Source: Halorubrum salinarum
GTDB lineage: Archaea; Halobacteriota; Halobacteria; Halobacteriales; Haloferacaceae
Direction: 5' to 3'
DNA: 64,000 nucleotides
Assembly: GCF_013267195.1 (NCBI RefSeq)
Contig: NZ_CP053942.1
Coordinates: forward strand, 124,001 to 188,000
Shown here: piece after piece, positions 33,624-41,778 of the stretch
Layout of the letters: every line of letters begins with the position of its first letter
How positions within the stretch are numbered: the first letter of the stretch is position 1
Position numbers and translations under genes: made by a program
Notes under the pieces: model-generated
The model's input: only the letters and a program-made list of their open reading frames with translations
The model's database searches: none
Told to the model about the DNA's origin: nothing

Positions 33624-34433
33624 ATGCCAACGACTCCTGAATACATCGGGAAGGCGCATGAAAAGCTTACTCGCGACATTCTGAATGGAGTCGATCCCCA
33701 GCCTGACACAGTAGAGCAGCTCGACCATCTCCCAAGCAACCATCAGGACCGCGTCCATCTTGGTGGTGAGAAAACAGCGGAATTCATTCGCGATGACGTC
33801 TCATTTCCAATTGAGTCAGCAACTGAAGTCGGCGACGAGTTACGAGGTGTCTCTGGTGACGATACTGATCTTGTCGTTGCTGGAGCTGGCGAAGAGAAGC
33901 GATACTCGCTCAAGATGGTCGCAAGTGGCAAGGTGAATGTTCGAAATCCGACGCTCAACACAATCTGTGAAAATCTCCTTGAGCAGTCTCGTGATGATCT
34001 ACTCGACCAAAGCGACCGGGATGATTATGACGGGGTGGCGGAGCGCTACGCCGAGGAAGAAATCGACTCGAATGAATTCGCTGCTGTCGTACTCCCCGTA
34101 TTAGCAGAGGCATTCCGCGACAGTCGTGACCAGGATGAAGTGGCTTTTCGAGAGCGCCTCGCTGATGAGCTCCAACTAGATTCCAACACCGTTGCTTGTA
34201 AGGTCACCAAGGCTGGCAACTACCATGGTATTGTATCGACGACCCAGGGTCCAATCAGCAACCTCGACAATCTGAACACGACACTTGAAATCTATACTAT
34301 TGAGGACAGTTCCACATCGATTTTCTTTGATATCGATGGCGATCGGGCGTTCCAGATCGACGTTTATGGCCAGCATAGCGGAGGCGAACGGCGCACAGGA
34401 CTCAGAGCAGCATACCGGGTCCCAGTATCATGA
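33624..34433 (+). CDS. Hypothetical protein with nuclease-like core
   Basis: A 269-residue protein from ATG 33624 (a TTG at 33612 is in frame). It has a helical N-terminus, then DDTDLVVAGAGEEKRYSLKMVASGKVNVRN, where the spacing Asp-Leu-Val ... Ser-Leu-Lys resembles the core of some PD-(D/E)XK type restriction enzymes, followed by a helical segment and a beta-rich C-terminus. I do not recognise a family with confidence. No methyltransferase is nearby, so a restriction role is only a possibility. It lies between the GH99-like gene and a rhomboid-like protease, each on its own transcript. Confidence 0.55.
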   Translation: MPTTPEYIGKAHEKLTRDILNGVDPQPDTVEQLDHLPSNHQDRVHLGGEKTAEFIRDDVSFPIESATEVGDELRGVSGDDTDLVVAGAGEEKRYSLKMVASGKVNVRNPTLNTICENLLEQSRDDLLDQSDRDDYDGVAERYAEEEIDSNEFAAVVLPVLAEAFRDSRDQDEVAFRERLADELQLDSNTVACKVTKAGNYHGIVSTTQGPISNLDNLNTTLEIYTIEDSSTSIFFDIDGDRAFQIDVYGQHSGGERRTGLRAAYRVPVS

Positions 34434-34614
34434 TTTCCTGTCCATCACTCTCTATAGAGCCGATTAACTCCTGATTGGAACTCTCTCTTCAGGATTTGCG
34501 CTGTAGTTAGGAACTCAATAGCAGGAGTCACAAACTTCGGACCTCTCTTCGGGGATAGAGTCCGAGCCAATAGCCTCTTGAGGGAACCACTGCGAATCAG
34601 AGAGCCACGTACCG

Positions 34615-35454
34615 ATGACTGCGTCGGACACTCAGCTACTCTCACCAAACCAGCGCGACCACGCCGATGTCGTCGCCCTCTTCGGGGTTGCTATCGTGCT
34701 TATCAGTGTCCATCTCTGGCTTCCAAGCAAACTAGCATCGGAGTTGGTATTCACATACGGCAACCCCAGTCTGGTCACCGCTTGGACGGCAGCGACGATT
34801 CACGATAGTACCGGTCATCTCGTCTCGAATTTGGCTTGGTACGGTGTTGTGATTGGGCCCGCCTACGCGCTGTACACCATCTGGAGCCATCGTCGGTTAT
34901 TCTGGCTATTGTACGGAAGTCTTCTGGTCGTCACCCCGCTCGCCACGGTCGCTGTCGACTATTGGCTTCTGTATCTACAGTGGGGGCTTGTCGGCCCTAA
35001 TTCGATTGCGTTCGGATTTTCGGGCGTCGTGAGCGCTTTCGGCGGCCTGCTTGCTGTTGGGCTCGCGGGAGTCGTAGCAGAGTGGTACTCGTGGCGGATG
35101 TCGACCGTGACAACGCTCGCATTCGTACTGAGTGGGCTAACTGGGGCTGCCGTCAGGTCGCCTTTCGCTGCCTTCGAGAGTACTGGATTGGTGGCTGGTG
35201 GTGTTCTGTCTGTTGGGGTCGTTGGTATCCTCCTTAGATGGAGTTATGGACGATCCTCTCCTCAGCAGTGGTTATCGGCTCACTACGACGCGCTAGTGAT
35301 TGTCGGCGCCTGTGGATTCGTTCTGGCCGCGTTGGTGATTAGCATGTTCACTGTTGAGAGTATCTCAGCTGGTCGGTTTTCTAATGTGCTCGCTCATGGA
35401 ACCGGCTTTGTGATTGGCGTTAGTGTCGCAGCAGCTGGCTCCCGTCTGGTGTGA
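34615..35454 (+). CDS. Rhomboid-like intramembrane protease
   Basis: A 279-residue membrane protein with six to seven helices. The rhomboid landmarks are present: HLVSN (His68-Asn72, the TM2 His/Asn pair), GFSG with nucleophile Ser136 in FGFSGVVSAFGGLL, and a late His261 in LAHGTGFVIG as catalytic base. Rhomboids cut transmembrane helices of substrate proteins. The N-terminal 20 residues are cytosolic and polar. It is transcribed alone. Its substrate is unknown. Confidence 0.75.
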   Translation: MTASDTQLLSPNQRDHADVVALFGVAIVLISVHLWLPSKLASELVFTYGNPSLVTAWTAATIHDSTGHLVSNLAWYGVVIGPAYALYTIWSHRRLFWLLYGSLLVVTPLATVAVDYWLLYLQWGLVGPNSIAFGFSGVVSAFGGLLAVGLAGVVAEWYSWRMSTVTTLAFVLSGLTGAAVRSPFAAFESTGLVAGGVLSVGVVGILLRWSYGRSSPQQWLSAHYDALVIVGACGFVLAALVISMFTVESISAGRFSNVLAHGTGFVIGVSVAAAGSRLV

Positions 35455-35496
35455 GGAGTTGTGTTACGGACTCTTTTCTCGCCTCAGTAATGTCGC

Positions 35497-35946
35497 GTGA
35501 ATATGAGGGCGAATCGGGACGAATCAAACGACATCGAGTATCCGGGCACGCTCCGGGTTGAGGTGAGATCAACAACGGATATGTTCGACGACGCGGTTGC
35601 GACCGCAGAAGAATTTGAAACTAAATCTGAGGAACTGAGCGACGCGACAGCGTCGGTTTTGACCTTCGATAGTATCGAGCAACTTCGCGAGATGCTATCC
35701 ACGCAGCGGCTCGAACTCGTGGAGAGTCTCATGACTGCGTCAGCAGTGAGTTGTGCGGAATTAGCTGACCGGCTCGATCGGGCTGCGCCCAGTGTTCTCG
35801 ATGACGTCGACGTCCTGGTGAACGCGGGTATCATCCTTTGCCACCACACCGATACCGCACCCGGACTCTCCGTGCCGTATGAGCAGATCGTGGTTGAATA
35901 TACTCTCCAACCTGCTCTGAGTGAGGAGTCGGACTCAGCGGCTTGA
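35497..35946 (+). CDS. TumA-like winged-helix protein, 3' end at a tnpB element
   Basis: A 149-residue protein with an N-terminal beta segment (TLRVEVRSTTDMFDDAVATAEEF) and a winged helix (STQRLELVESLMTASAVSCAELADRLDRAAPSVLDDVDVLVNAGIILCHH), as in the TumA-like protein at 1324-1719. No TumE-like gene is beside it. Its stop codon TGA (35944-35946) lies in the terminal TTGAC of the tnpB element, so the insertion may have truncated the original C-terminus and supplied the stop. The binding site is unknown. Confidence 0.65.
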   Translation: MNMRANRDESNDIEYPGTLRVEVRSTTDMFDDAVATAEEFETKSEELSDATASVLTFDSIEQLREMLSTQRLELVESLMTASAVSCAELADRLDRAAPSVLDDVDVLVNAGIILCHHTDTAPGLSVPYEQIVVEYTLQPALSEESDSAA

Positions 35947-36100
35947 CGTCCTCCTACGGCTGAAGCCGTAGGATTCCCGGGCGTTGGGATATTACGGTTT
36001 GCAGTCAGCGACCTGTTCTCGGCCGGCTACTACGCCGGTGTGTTTGTCGAACAGGCGGACTGCTGGCTGCGCCAAACAGCCGTTACTCCTATCCTTCGCA
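35944..36100 (-). ncRNA. Predicted omega (reRNA) 3' end of tnpB element 2
   Basis: By analogy with TnpB-omega RNA systems, the RNA ends in the hairpin at 35953-35972 and continues into flanking DNA. Reading past the boundary on the minus strand, the guide would begin AGCCGCTGAGTCCGACTC, within the 3' end of the TumA-like gene. The 5' limit is arbitrary. Confidence 0.4.
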
Positions 36101-37254
36101 GGACTCGGAGTTACCGTCGCTCGCATGTTCTCCGCGGCATTCAGATCCGCGTTCGCCACTAATCCGCACTCATCACATGCGTACAACCCGCGTTCCACAC
36201 GGTTCGATGGGGCACTCGTCCCGCATGCACAGCACGTCTTCGACGTTCGGAGCCCAGCTTCGTCAACTCGCGTCACGCTGATTCCACGTTCCTCGGCTTT
36301 GTACTCGATCATATCGATGATCGTGTCGAATGGCCAGTCGTGGATCTTCTTGTTGCCGTGGCGTCCCCACTCAGCGTCATCGCGGACGTCTTTCGGGTGT
36401 CCAACAGCGATTTCACCAACACCACGAGCAGCGCATTGTTCGACAATATCCTGAGTCAACGCGTGCAGTGAATGCTTCCGACGCCGCTGTTTCTTCTGAC
36501 GTGCCCACTCTGCTTTCTTCGATGGGCCGGCTTCACCTTCCGTGTCGTATTCGACGTGACGGAAGTAGTGGACGTCCTCTTTGACGGTGTTCCCTGGGTA
36601 GAGCAGTGTTTCATCGCCTATCGACACGGCAGCAGCGTTGCTGATGCCGAGGTCGATACCAGCTGTCTTCTCACCTGGGGTGTCTGACCGTTCGAGGGCG
36701 ACGTTGCAGACGAAGTGGAGTTCCCAAGCATCGCCGTTCCAGACGACTCTGACCTGCTGAACGCTCTCAAACTCTGCGAGATCAACGCCCGGCTGTGTTT
36801 CGTATGAACACAGAACGAAGTCACTCCGGTGTTCTTTGAGGTTCTGTCCTTTGCTAAGCCGGACGTAGCCGTGCTCTGTATCGAGTTTGAAACCTCGTTG
36901 TTTGAACGTGACTGTGGACCGCGGATGTTCGTCACCTCGTTTGCGATACCCTGGCGGGTTATCGTCTGGGTCGTTGCTGGCGTACCAGCCGTTGAACGCC
37001 TCAGCGAGCTCTTGGAGAACTCGCTGACTGGACTGCGAGTGCAGATCCCTGTAACGTTCGTGGCGTTTGAGGTACGACGTGAGTTCGTTGTGATCTGGGA
37101 TATGACCGATCGCATCCCAAATGCGTTGGATGTGCCAACGTCCAACGTTCCAAAGTTTGGAGGCGGCGAACGCGAGCGAATCGAGATCGGCACGCACCTG
37201 TGACGGGTTTCGGATGCTCGCTTTGAAGGTGCGCGTCACTACTCGATCCGCCAT
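35992..37254 (-). CDS. tnpB: RNA-guided nuclease TnpB
   Basis: A 420-residue TnpB from ATG 37254 (MADRVVTRTFKASIRN); an in-frame extension to 37356 is not family-like. RuvC residues are present: TAGIDLGISNAAAVSIGD (Asp), MIEYKAEERGISVTRVDEAG (Glu) and NADLNAAENM (Asp), and the zinc finger is CCACGTSAPSNRVERGLYACDECG. It resembles the copy at 23047-24300 in order and motifs, but the two differ at many positions in the segments compared, so they are different elements rather than recent copies. It is likely active by residue content. Confidence 0.93.
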   Translation of the reverse strand: MADRVVTRTFKASIRNPSQVRADLDSLAFAASKLWNVGRWHIQRIWDAIGHIPDHNELTSYLKRHERYRDLHSQSSQRVLQELAEAFNGWYASNDPDDNPPGYRKRGDEHPRSTVTFKQRGFKLDTEHGYVRLSKGQNLKEHRSDFVLCSYETQPGVDLAEFESVQQVRVVWNGDAWELHFVCNVALERSDTPGEKTAGIDLGISNAAAVSIGDETLLYPGNTVKEDVHYFRHVEYDTEGEAGPSKKAEWARQKKQRRRKHSLHALTQDIVEQCAARGVGEIAVGHPKDVRDDAEWGRHGNKKIHDWPFDTIIDMIEYKAEERGISVTRVDEAGLRTSKTCCACGTSAPSNRVERGLYACDECGLVANADLNAAENMRATVTPSPAKDRSNGCLAQPAVRLFDKHTGVVAGREQVADCKP

Positions 37255-37414
37255 GATTGAGTCGTGTACGGTGATTGTTGTAAAGAGTTGGATTTCTCGG
37301 TGAATATCTAGCCGGTAGTCATGGTGGTGGTTGGGGGAATCTTGTGTCGGCTTCATCCCACCGCTGAAGCGGGTGGGCTTTCGCCTTGCTCCGCTGTAAT
37401 GAGGACCTGGCTAC

Positions 37415-37567
37415 TTACTCAGGATTTACGACCTCATCACAGGATGGACATTCTGCGAAGACGCCCGTACTTCCGTCCGCTTGCTCATACTCGATGAGTT
37501 TCCACGCTGCGGAGATCTCGGTATCGCAACTCGGACAGTGTCCAAGTGCCGGCGGGGTGTCTGTCAT
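37415..37567 (-). CDS. 50-residue zinc-ribbon microprotein
   Basis: Read from ATG 37567 (MTDTPPALGHCPSCDTEIS) to the stop at 37415. It holds CPSCD and CPSCDEVVNPE, about 30 residues apart, forming one Zn-ribbon with an AWKLIEYEQADGSTGVFAE hairpin between. The frame stays open upstream to 37711 but that part is Arg/Ser-rich and not coding-like. The function is unknown; the type is common in haloarchaea. The inverted repeat at 37698-37745 is about 130 bases upstream. Confidence 0.65.
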   Translation of the reverse strand: MTDTPPALGHCPSCDTEISAAWKLIEYEQADGSTGVFAECPSCDEVVNPE

Positions 37568-37697
37568 AGGGGGGAAGGAGGAGCGTGTGACTCTCCTTCC
37601 AGGTGGCAGTTCCGTTTCAGATGGGTTAAACATTCGGCGGGAATGCGTGCTTGCGCCCGAACGGGGCCGCAGGCGGTAGCATACGCGCTCGCTCAGT

Positions 37698-37745
37698 ATC
37701 TTAACCAACAACTATCCCGTTTAGCCACTGCTTGTTGGTTAAGAT
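37698..37745. repeat. Bipartite inverted repeat, TTAACCAAC core, site 1
   Basis: ATCTTAACCAACAA (37698-37711) and its perfect reverse complement TTGTTGGTTAAGAT (37732-37745), 20 bases apart. The core TTAACCAAC/GTTGGTTAA recurs at 55164-55204 with almost the same spacing (24 versus 23 bases between cores). The rest of 37568-37999 holds no gene. Confidence 0.7.
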
Positions 37746-37999
37746 TCATACAGCTATTCAGTACGATTACAGTCGACTCTACCGGGCGATACGTTTCGCT
37801 GCGGGCAACACATCCATTCGCTCGGAGTTGTTTCTCAGTGGGCATCTTCAGGGTAGATCTAATTCAGTACTCGGTCGATTTGAACCTCCAGTCTCGTCAC
37901 CACCTCTTCCATTGGTGACTATTCGCCGCTGAGCCACCTCGGTGTCAAACTCAGCAGTATTCGTTCTAACCGGTTTGTCGAAGACGTCGATACACATAT

Positions 38000-39499
38000 A
38001 TGAGGCCCGAAAGATGGGCAGAGCGAATGAGTGAAGGCCGGAAACAGTGTTCGTTTACACTCAGTCGGCCCGAAGACGGTGAGAGTCAGTACCGCTGTAC
38101 GCAGCCAGCGATCCGGGACACGGAACTATGTGTCTGGCACTGTCCAGAGAGTGAGCGATCTTCAGATGGATTTCCGGAGACGGTTCCTCCCGATACGAAG
38201 CTGCGTGGTGCCAAACTCGCCAACGCGACACTGCGCCAGGTGGACTTCGGTGCCGGTGTCGACCTCAGCGACTCGACCTTTGCTGGAGCGACTATCCGTG
38301 AGTGCGATTTTGCTCGGACAGAACTCGACCGCTGTGATTTCACCGATGCGTCCGTCGTCGCATCGACGTTCCAACAGGCAGATCTGAGTGAGGCACACCT
38401 TGATGGATTTACTGCCGTCGATTCATCGTTTGAGGACGCGGTACTGAATCAGACGACTGCGGACGCAGGGGTTGAGTTTCGTAACAGCAACCTCGACGAT
38501 GTGGTGTTTACCCGAGCGACCGTCGATAGCCTCACCCTCGATGATACCGTTGCTACGGGGATTGATTTGACGGAGACGATGTGCGGGGCTATCAGAGCCA
38601 CTGACACTGATCTTTCCGACGCGATACTCATCACGACTGATGTCGCTGATATTCGAGTTGAGGGATGCCGTGTTCGGGGTGCGGTCATCCGACGGACAGC
38701 ACTTGACGATGGCTCGTTCGCAATGTGTGACCTCCGCGATGCCACACTAAATGGAACATCCGCTGTGGGTGTCGAGTTTGATGCGACGCGACTCTCCGGG
38801 GCACGCTGTCGGGAATGTTTATTCGACGACGCTAGCTTCCGCGGGGCTGACCTGTCCGGTGCTGACCTCACCGATAGCGATCTTACTGGGAGTAGCCTCA
38901 AGAACGCCGATCTCTCAGATGCGGTCCTTGATGGAGCAACACTACAAGAGAGTGATCTCAGTGGCGTTCGGTTACAGGATGCGTCGATCAACCGGAGTAC
39001 CCGGTTCCCCTCGCTGACAGAACTTGAACAGAGGGGTCTCGAGGTTCCAGAAATGCTCGGCTTGTACCGAACACTTGTGGGGTTGCTTGAAGATGAGGAT
39101 CTTACTGACGCCGCATTTCGGCGTCGGTCGGAGTACTACGCACTCCAACGCAGACAAGCACAGCTCGACGGTCGGTACGGGCGATATTTCGGACTCCTAC
39201 TGAACGGAGTGGTGACAGGACACGGACAGCGACCGACACGGGTCCTGATGACGAGCCTTCTGGTAGTCGTCTATTTTGCGGGAGCGTACACCGCCATTGG
39301 GATCGGTGTGATAGCGGGAGAGACAGACCTCATCGGGGCGCTTGTGTTCAGCCTCCAAGCGTTTAGCCCCGGCGTGACAACGAGCGTCGCTGAGGCGACC
39401 CGGATCGGGGCGATGCTCGTGACAATCGAGTCGACGATCGGCCTGGTTCTGCTCGGAGTCTTCGCCGTCCTCGTCGCCCAGCGCTTACAGACGCTCTGA
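38000..39499 (+). CDS. Pentapeptide-repeat protein with C-terminal pore-like membrane domain
   Basis: A 499-residue protein (ATG 38027 is an alternative). The N-terminus has CSFTLSRPEDGESQYRCTQPAI..CVWHC, possibly metal-binding. Residues about 65-335 are pentapeptide repeats of the A(D/N)Lxx type (FRGADLSGADLTDSDLTGSS and so on), forming a quadrilateral beta-helix. After a helical linker come two transmembrane helices separated by LVFSLQAFSPGVTTSVAEATRIG, laid out like the pore loop of two-helix ion channels but without a GYGD filter. The next gene follows six bases later. It may be a membrane-bound sensor or channel; the substrate is unknown. Confidence 0.75.
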   Translation: MRPERWAERMSEGRKQCSFTLSRPEDGESQYRCTQPAIRDTELCVWHCPESERSSDGFPETVPPDTKLRGAKLANATLRQVDFGAGVDLSDSTFAGATIRECDFARTELDRCDFTDASVVASTFQQADLSEAHLDGFTAVDSSFEDAVLNQTTADAGVEFRNSNLDDVVFTRATVDSLTLDDTVATGIDLTETMCGAIRATDTDLSDAILITTDVADIRVEGCRVRGAVIRRTALDDGSFAMCDLRDATLNGTSAVGVEFDATRLSGARCRECLFDDASFRGADLSGADLTDSDLTGSSLKNADLSDAVLDGATLQESDLSGVRLQDASINRSTRFPSLTELEQRGLEVPEMLGLYRTLVGLLEDEDLTDAAFRRRSEYYALQRRQAQLDGRYGRYFGLLLNGVVTGHGQRPTRVLMTSLLVVVYFAGAYTAIGIGVIAGETDLIGALVFSLQAFSPGVTTSVAEATRIGAMLVTIESTIGLVLLGVFAVLVAQRLQTL

Positions 39500-39505
39500 T
39501 CACTC

Positions 39506-40543
39506 ATGGATGGCCCCTCTCTTCCCGACCACGCCGAAACGAGTACCTCTCTCAGAGAAACTATTGAGGTGCTGATCTTGGAGTCGGTCGACTGGCAGTC
39601 GCTCCGGGATGGGCGGGTACCCAGTCAGATTGGGATCGGGTTTGATCCCGCGACAGTAGTCACCGTTTCGCTCACTGCGCTCTCAGTCATGTTCACTGTC
39701 GTGTACACCATGTACGACCGCCGAGCGACGGAAGTGAACACCGCCCTCTCCGACGTCAGAGACGATCTCTACCAAATCGCATCTGGCTGTAAATTAATCG
39801 GGCGGGGGGCATCTGTTGAGGTGGAGTGGGAGACCATTCAGCCGTGGCAGCGAGCTCAGGTGAGCGAGGAACTACAAGCAGATATCGCTGCGTTTGAGCG
39901 CGATCTCCGCGAATTCCAGAAATTCGACGCAGAACTTGAAGGAGAGCTACGGGAAGCGATTCGGGGATCGGACGTTGACACGGGCGCACTGCTGCCAGAG
40001 CGACTCACGCGGACTAACGGGGGGCAAGCCCAATTCAAAAACGCGTGCCGTGCGGACAATCTCGATGGCCATTACATCCAGGATATCGAGTGGATCCACT
40101 TGTGCGGGCCTGCCCTGTTCTCTAGAGAATCACCGACACAACTCCGTGAGGCGATCCGGTCACAGATCGAGGCAACGGGTGCGGAGCGAGATTTCAATAT
40201 CGACTTCTGGGACCAACTGAATGACTCTTGGGCCGACCACCTCTATCGGCAACTGGAGGTGGCGGACCCGGTCCAAAGGGTACTCGCCGAGTTCGAGTCA
40301 GACTTTCAGAGGCGCCGCGAATGGCGGGAGGATCTCATCTCAGAAGCGAAGCGATTACACGATCAGCTACAAGCGGAGACCTCCCGCTGGTACCCTCGGT
40401 TGCTAGCGGACATCACTAAGCCGTCCGGGGGATTCACACGCAGTACCGAAGCTTTGGTCGACACCGAGAACGACGCTGACAGTGGTGGTGAGTCAAATGG
40501 TGATGTTGAACAGGAGCCGGTCATGGAACGTGGGTCAAAATAG
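39506..40543 (+). CDS. Membrane-anchored coiled-coil protein, partner of pentapeptide protein
   Basis: A 345-residue protein with one hydrophobic helix (TVVTVSLTALSVMFTVVYTMY, about residues 50-70) and a long acidic helical cytosolic part (residues 75-345) with coiled-coil-like stretches (ELQADIAAFERDLREFQKFDAELEGELREAI; RRREWREDLISEAKRLHDQLQAET). It starts six bases after the pentapeptide-repeat/pore gene, so the two are one operon and probably one complex. I do not recognise a family. The C-terminal tail is Glu/Gly-rich and disordered. Confidence 0.65.
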   Translation: MDGPSLPDHAETSTSLRETIEVLILESVDWQSLRDGRVPSQIGIGFDPATVVTVSLTALSVMFTVVYTMYDRRATEVNTALSDVRDDLYQIASGCKLIGRGASVEVEWETIQPWQRAQVSEELQADIAAFERDLREFQKFDAELEGELREAIRGSDVDTGALLPERLTRTNGGQAQFKNACRADNLDGHYIQDIEWIHLCGPALFSRESPTQLREAIRSQIEATGAERDFNIDFWDQLNDSWADHLYRQLEVADPVQRVLAEFESDFQRRREWREDLISEAKRLHDQLQAETSRWYPRLLADITKPSGGFTRSTEALVDTENDADSGGESNGDVEQEPVMERGSK

Positions 40544-40878
40544 GTCCCACGTTTGGGAACTGTCTCCGACGGTGTCGCCTGACCGATGGACTGTTCTCCC
40601 TGCTTCGATGCGGGCTACTCATCGTAATTATCGCTTATGGCGTATCGTGAGGTGGCTGATTTGGGAGTAGTCGATACAGGGACTCAGTGTTAGGGTGATC
40701 TACGGATCCTGTGGTGCCCCGTGGATGAGTGGGAGATTCGTCCTGCCGAACTCGTCGGTGAGAAATCCATCGACACCGAGCAGGTTTGTGAGGCGATACC
40801 TCCGTTTCCCCGTCGTCGAGGCTACCGTCGGTTGGGAGGCCGGTGTATCCTCACGCTTGTAGGGGACCAGTGTAGCAA
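40544..40878. other. Intergenic, no supported gene
   Basis: Between two convergent genes. A 61-residue minus-strand frame (40700-40885) ends in LIHGAPQDP but has no motif and mixed composition. Some of the DNA near 40740-40830 keeps codon-like bias and may be decayed coding sequence. No hairpin of note was found. Confidence 0.45.
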
Positions 40879-41625
40879 TTAACACTCGGAGGGATTACTC
40901 CGTAATGTCTCAGTCTGTGTGCTCTGGTTGACCACGTCTGGGAACAGGTGCCTTCCAACTTCTGAGAGAAGCGTATTTTCTGCGCGTTTAATGTGCTCTC
41001 CCGCCGTTGAGTGGTGAACGTCGAGAAATGCTGCGATGTCGCTAATCGTGGCCTGGTTATTCTCAGCGTAATAACCCAACTCGAGCGCTGCCTCAAAAGC
41101 AGCTAACTGTTGTTTCGTCAGCTCAGATCGGAGGGCGTGATAATGAATGGCCTCTTCGTCGCTGATGGGACCGACATCGACGTTCCGGGCTAGGCGAACG
41201 TTGTTGCTCCGCTCCTCAATGGCATCGACAAGTCTCCGGAGTGATTCTTTGTGTCGCGTGTAGACGACCCAGTGTTCGACCCCGTGTTCGACTACTACTG
41301 TTGAGTACTGGAAGCAGCCGGCGTCGTCAATGAGCTTGAGAATGGAGGGATTATCAGCTGGGTAGTCCACCTCACTAATGAAGTATGCTCGATTTGCGTC
41401 ACCAGCTGAGACGCGCTCGAACTCAACCGTAGCGTCGTGATCGCGATACTCATCCGCAAATGCTGTTACGTCACTCTCCGCACCGTCTACCGCAAGCAAT
41501 CGCTTCGCTTCACCGCCGGTGAGCCTGACACGAGAGACGTTCTCGATTCTGACCGACGAGTGGGAGGAAGACACGTCTGAAACGGGGCAGCCGTAGTGTC
41601 TTACGGCCAGTTCTGCTTCCCACAT
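40879..41625 (-). CDS. Bat-type (HTH_10) transcriptional regulator
   Basis: A 248-residue protein with a sensory-type N-terminal domain (RIENVSRVRLTGGEAKRLLAVDGAESDVTAFADEY, residues about 25-150) and the C-terminal HTH_10 of bacterio-opsin activators: LTKQQLAAFEAALELGYYAENNQATISDIAAFLDVHHSTAGEHIKRAE. It is divergent from the peptide-type transporter operon at 41779, about 150 bases apart, which makes it the likely local regulator. It has no receiver domain, so an effector may bind the N-terminal domain. The start could be a few codons later. Confidence 0.85.
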   Translation of the reverse strand: MWEAELAVRHYGCPVSDVSSSHSSVRIENVSRVRLTGGEAKRLLAVDGAESDVTAFADEYRDHDATVEFERVSAGDANRAYFISEVDYPADNPSILKLIDDAGCFQYSTVVVEHGVEHWVVYTRHKESLRRLVDAIEERSNNVRLARNVDVGPISDEEAIHYHALRSELTKQQLAAFEAALELGYYAENNQATISDIAAFLDVHHSTAGEHIKRAENTLLSEVGRHLFPDVVNQSTQTETLRSNPSEC

Positions 41626-41741
41626 AGTTGTGTGCCGATGGTCCGTGTATTTATAAGTTTGTGATCTGTTATCATATGTCAGGATTAACTGAGTAGATCA
41701 ATAATGTTTACTGCTCAAACAGACCCAGATATATCTGGCCG

Positions 41742-41749
41742 AATATTTA
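41742..41749 (+). promoter_or_regulatory. TATA-like element of the ABC transporter operon
   Basis: AATATTTA about 30-37 bases upstream of the ATG at 41779, which suits a leaderless haloarchaeal transcript starting at or near that codon. This supports choosing 41779 over the upstream in-frame ATG at 41704. Confidence 0.4.
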
Positions 41750-41778
41750 GGGCAGTAACTCTGCTGTCATCTCCCGTC

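Larger units (their letters stand above)
35944..37377 (-). mobile_element. IS1341-type (tnpB-only) element, copy 2
   Basis: tnpB on the minus strand with terminal hairpins: CCTACGGC-TGAA-GCCGTAGG (35953-35972) after the gene, and CCCACCGC-TGAA-GCGGGTGGG (37357-37377, one bulged base) before it. The post-gene end aligns with that of copy 1 at 22999 (TGAC.TCCTCC-hairpin-.TTCCC..GCGTTGGGATATTA). No tnpA is present. It inserted directly at the end of the TumA-like gene at 35497-35946. Confidence 0.7.

Noticed and set aside
40700-40885. 61-residue minus-strand frame between the coiled-coil gene and the Bat-type regulator
   Set aside because: No motif and no supporting context; perhaps decayed coding DNA but not supportable as a gene.
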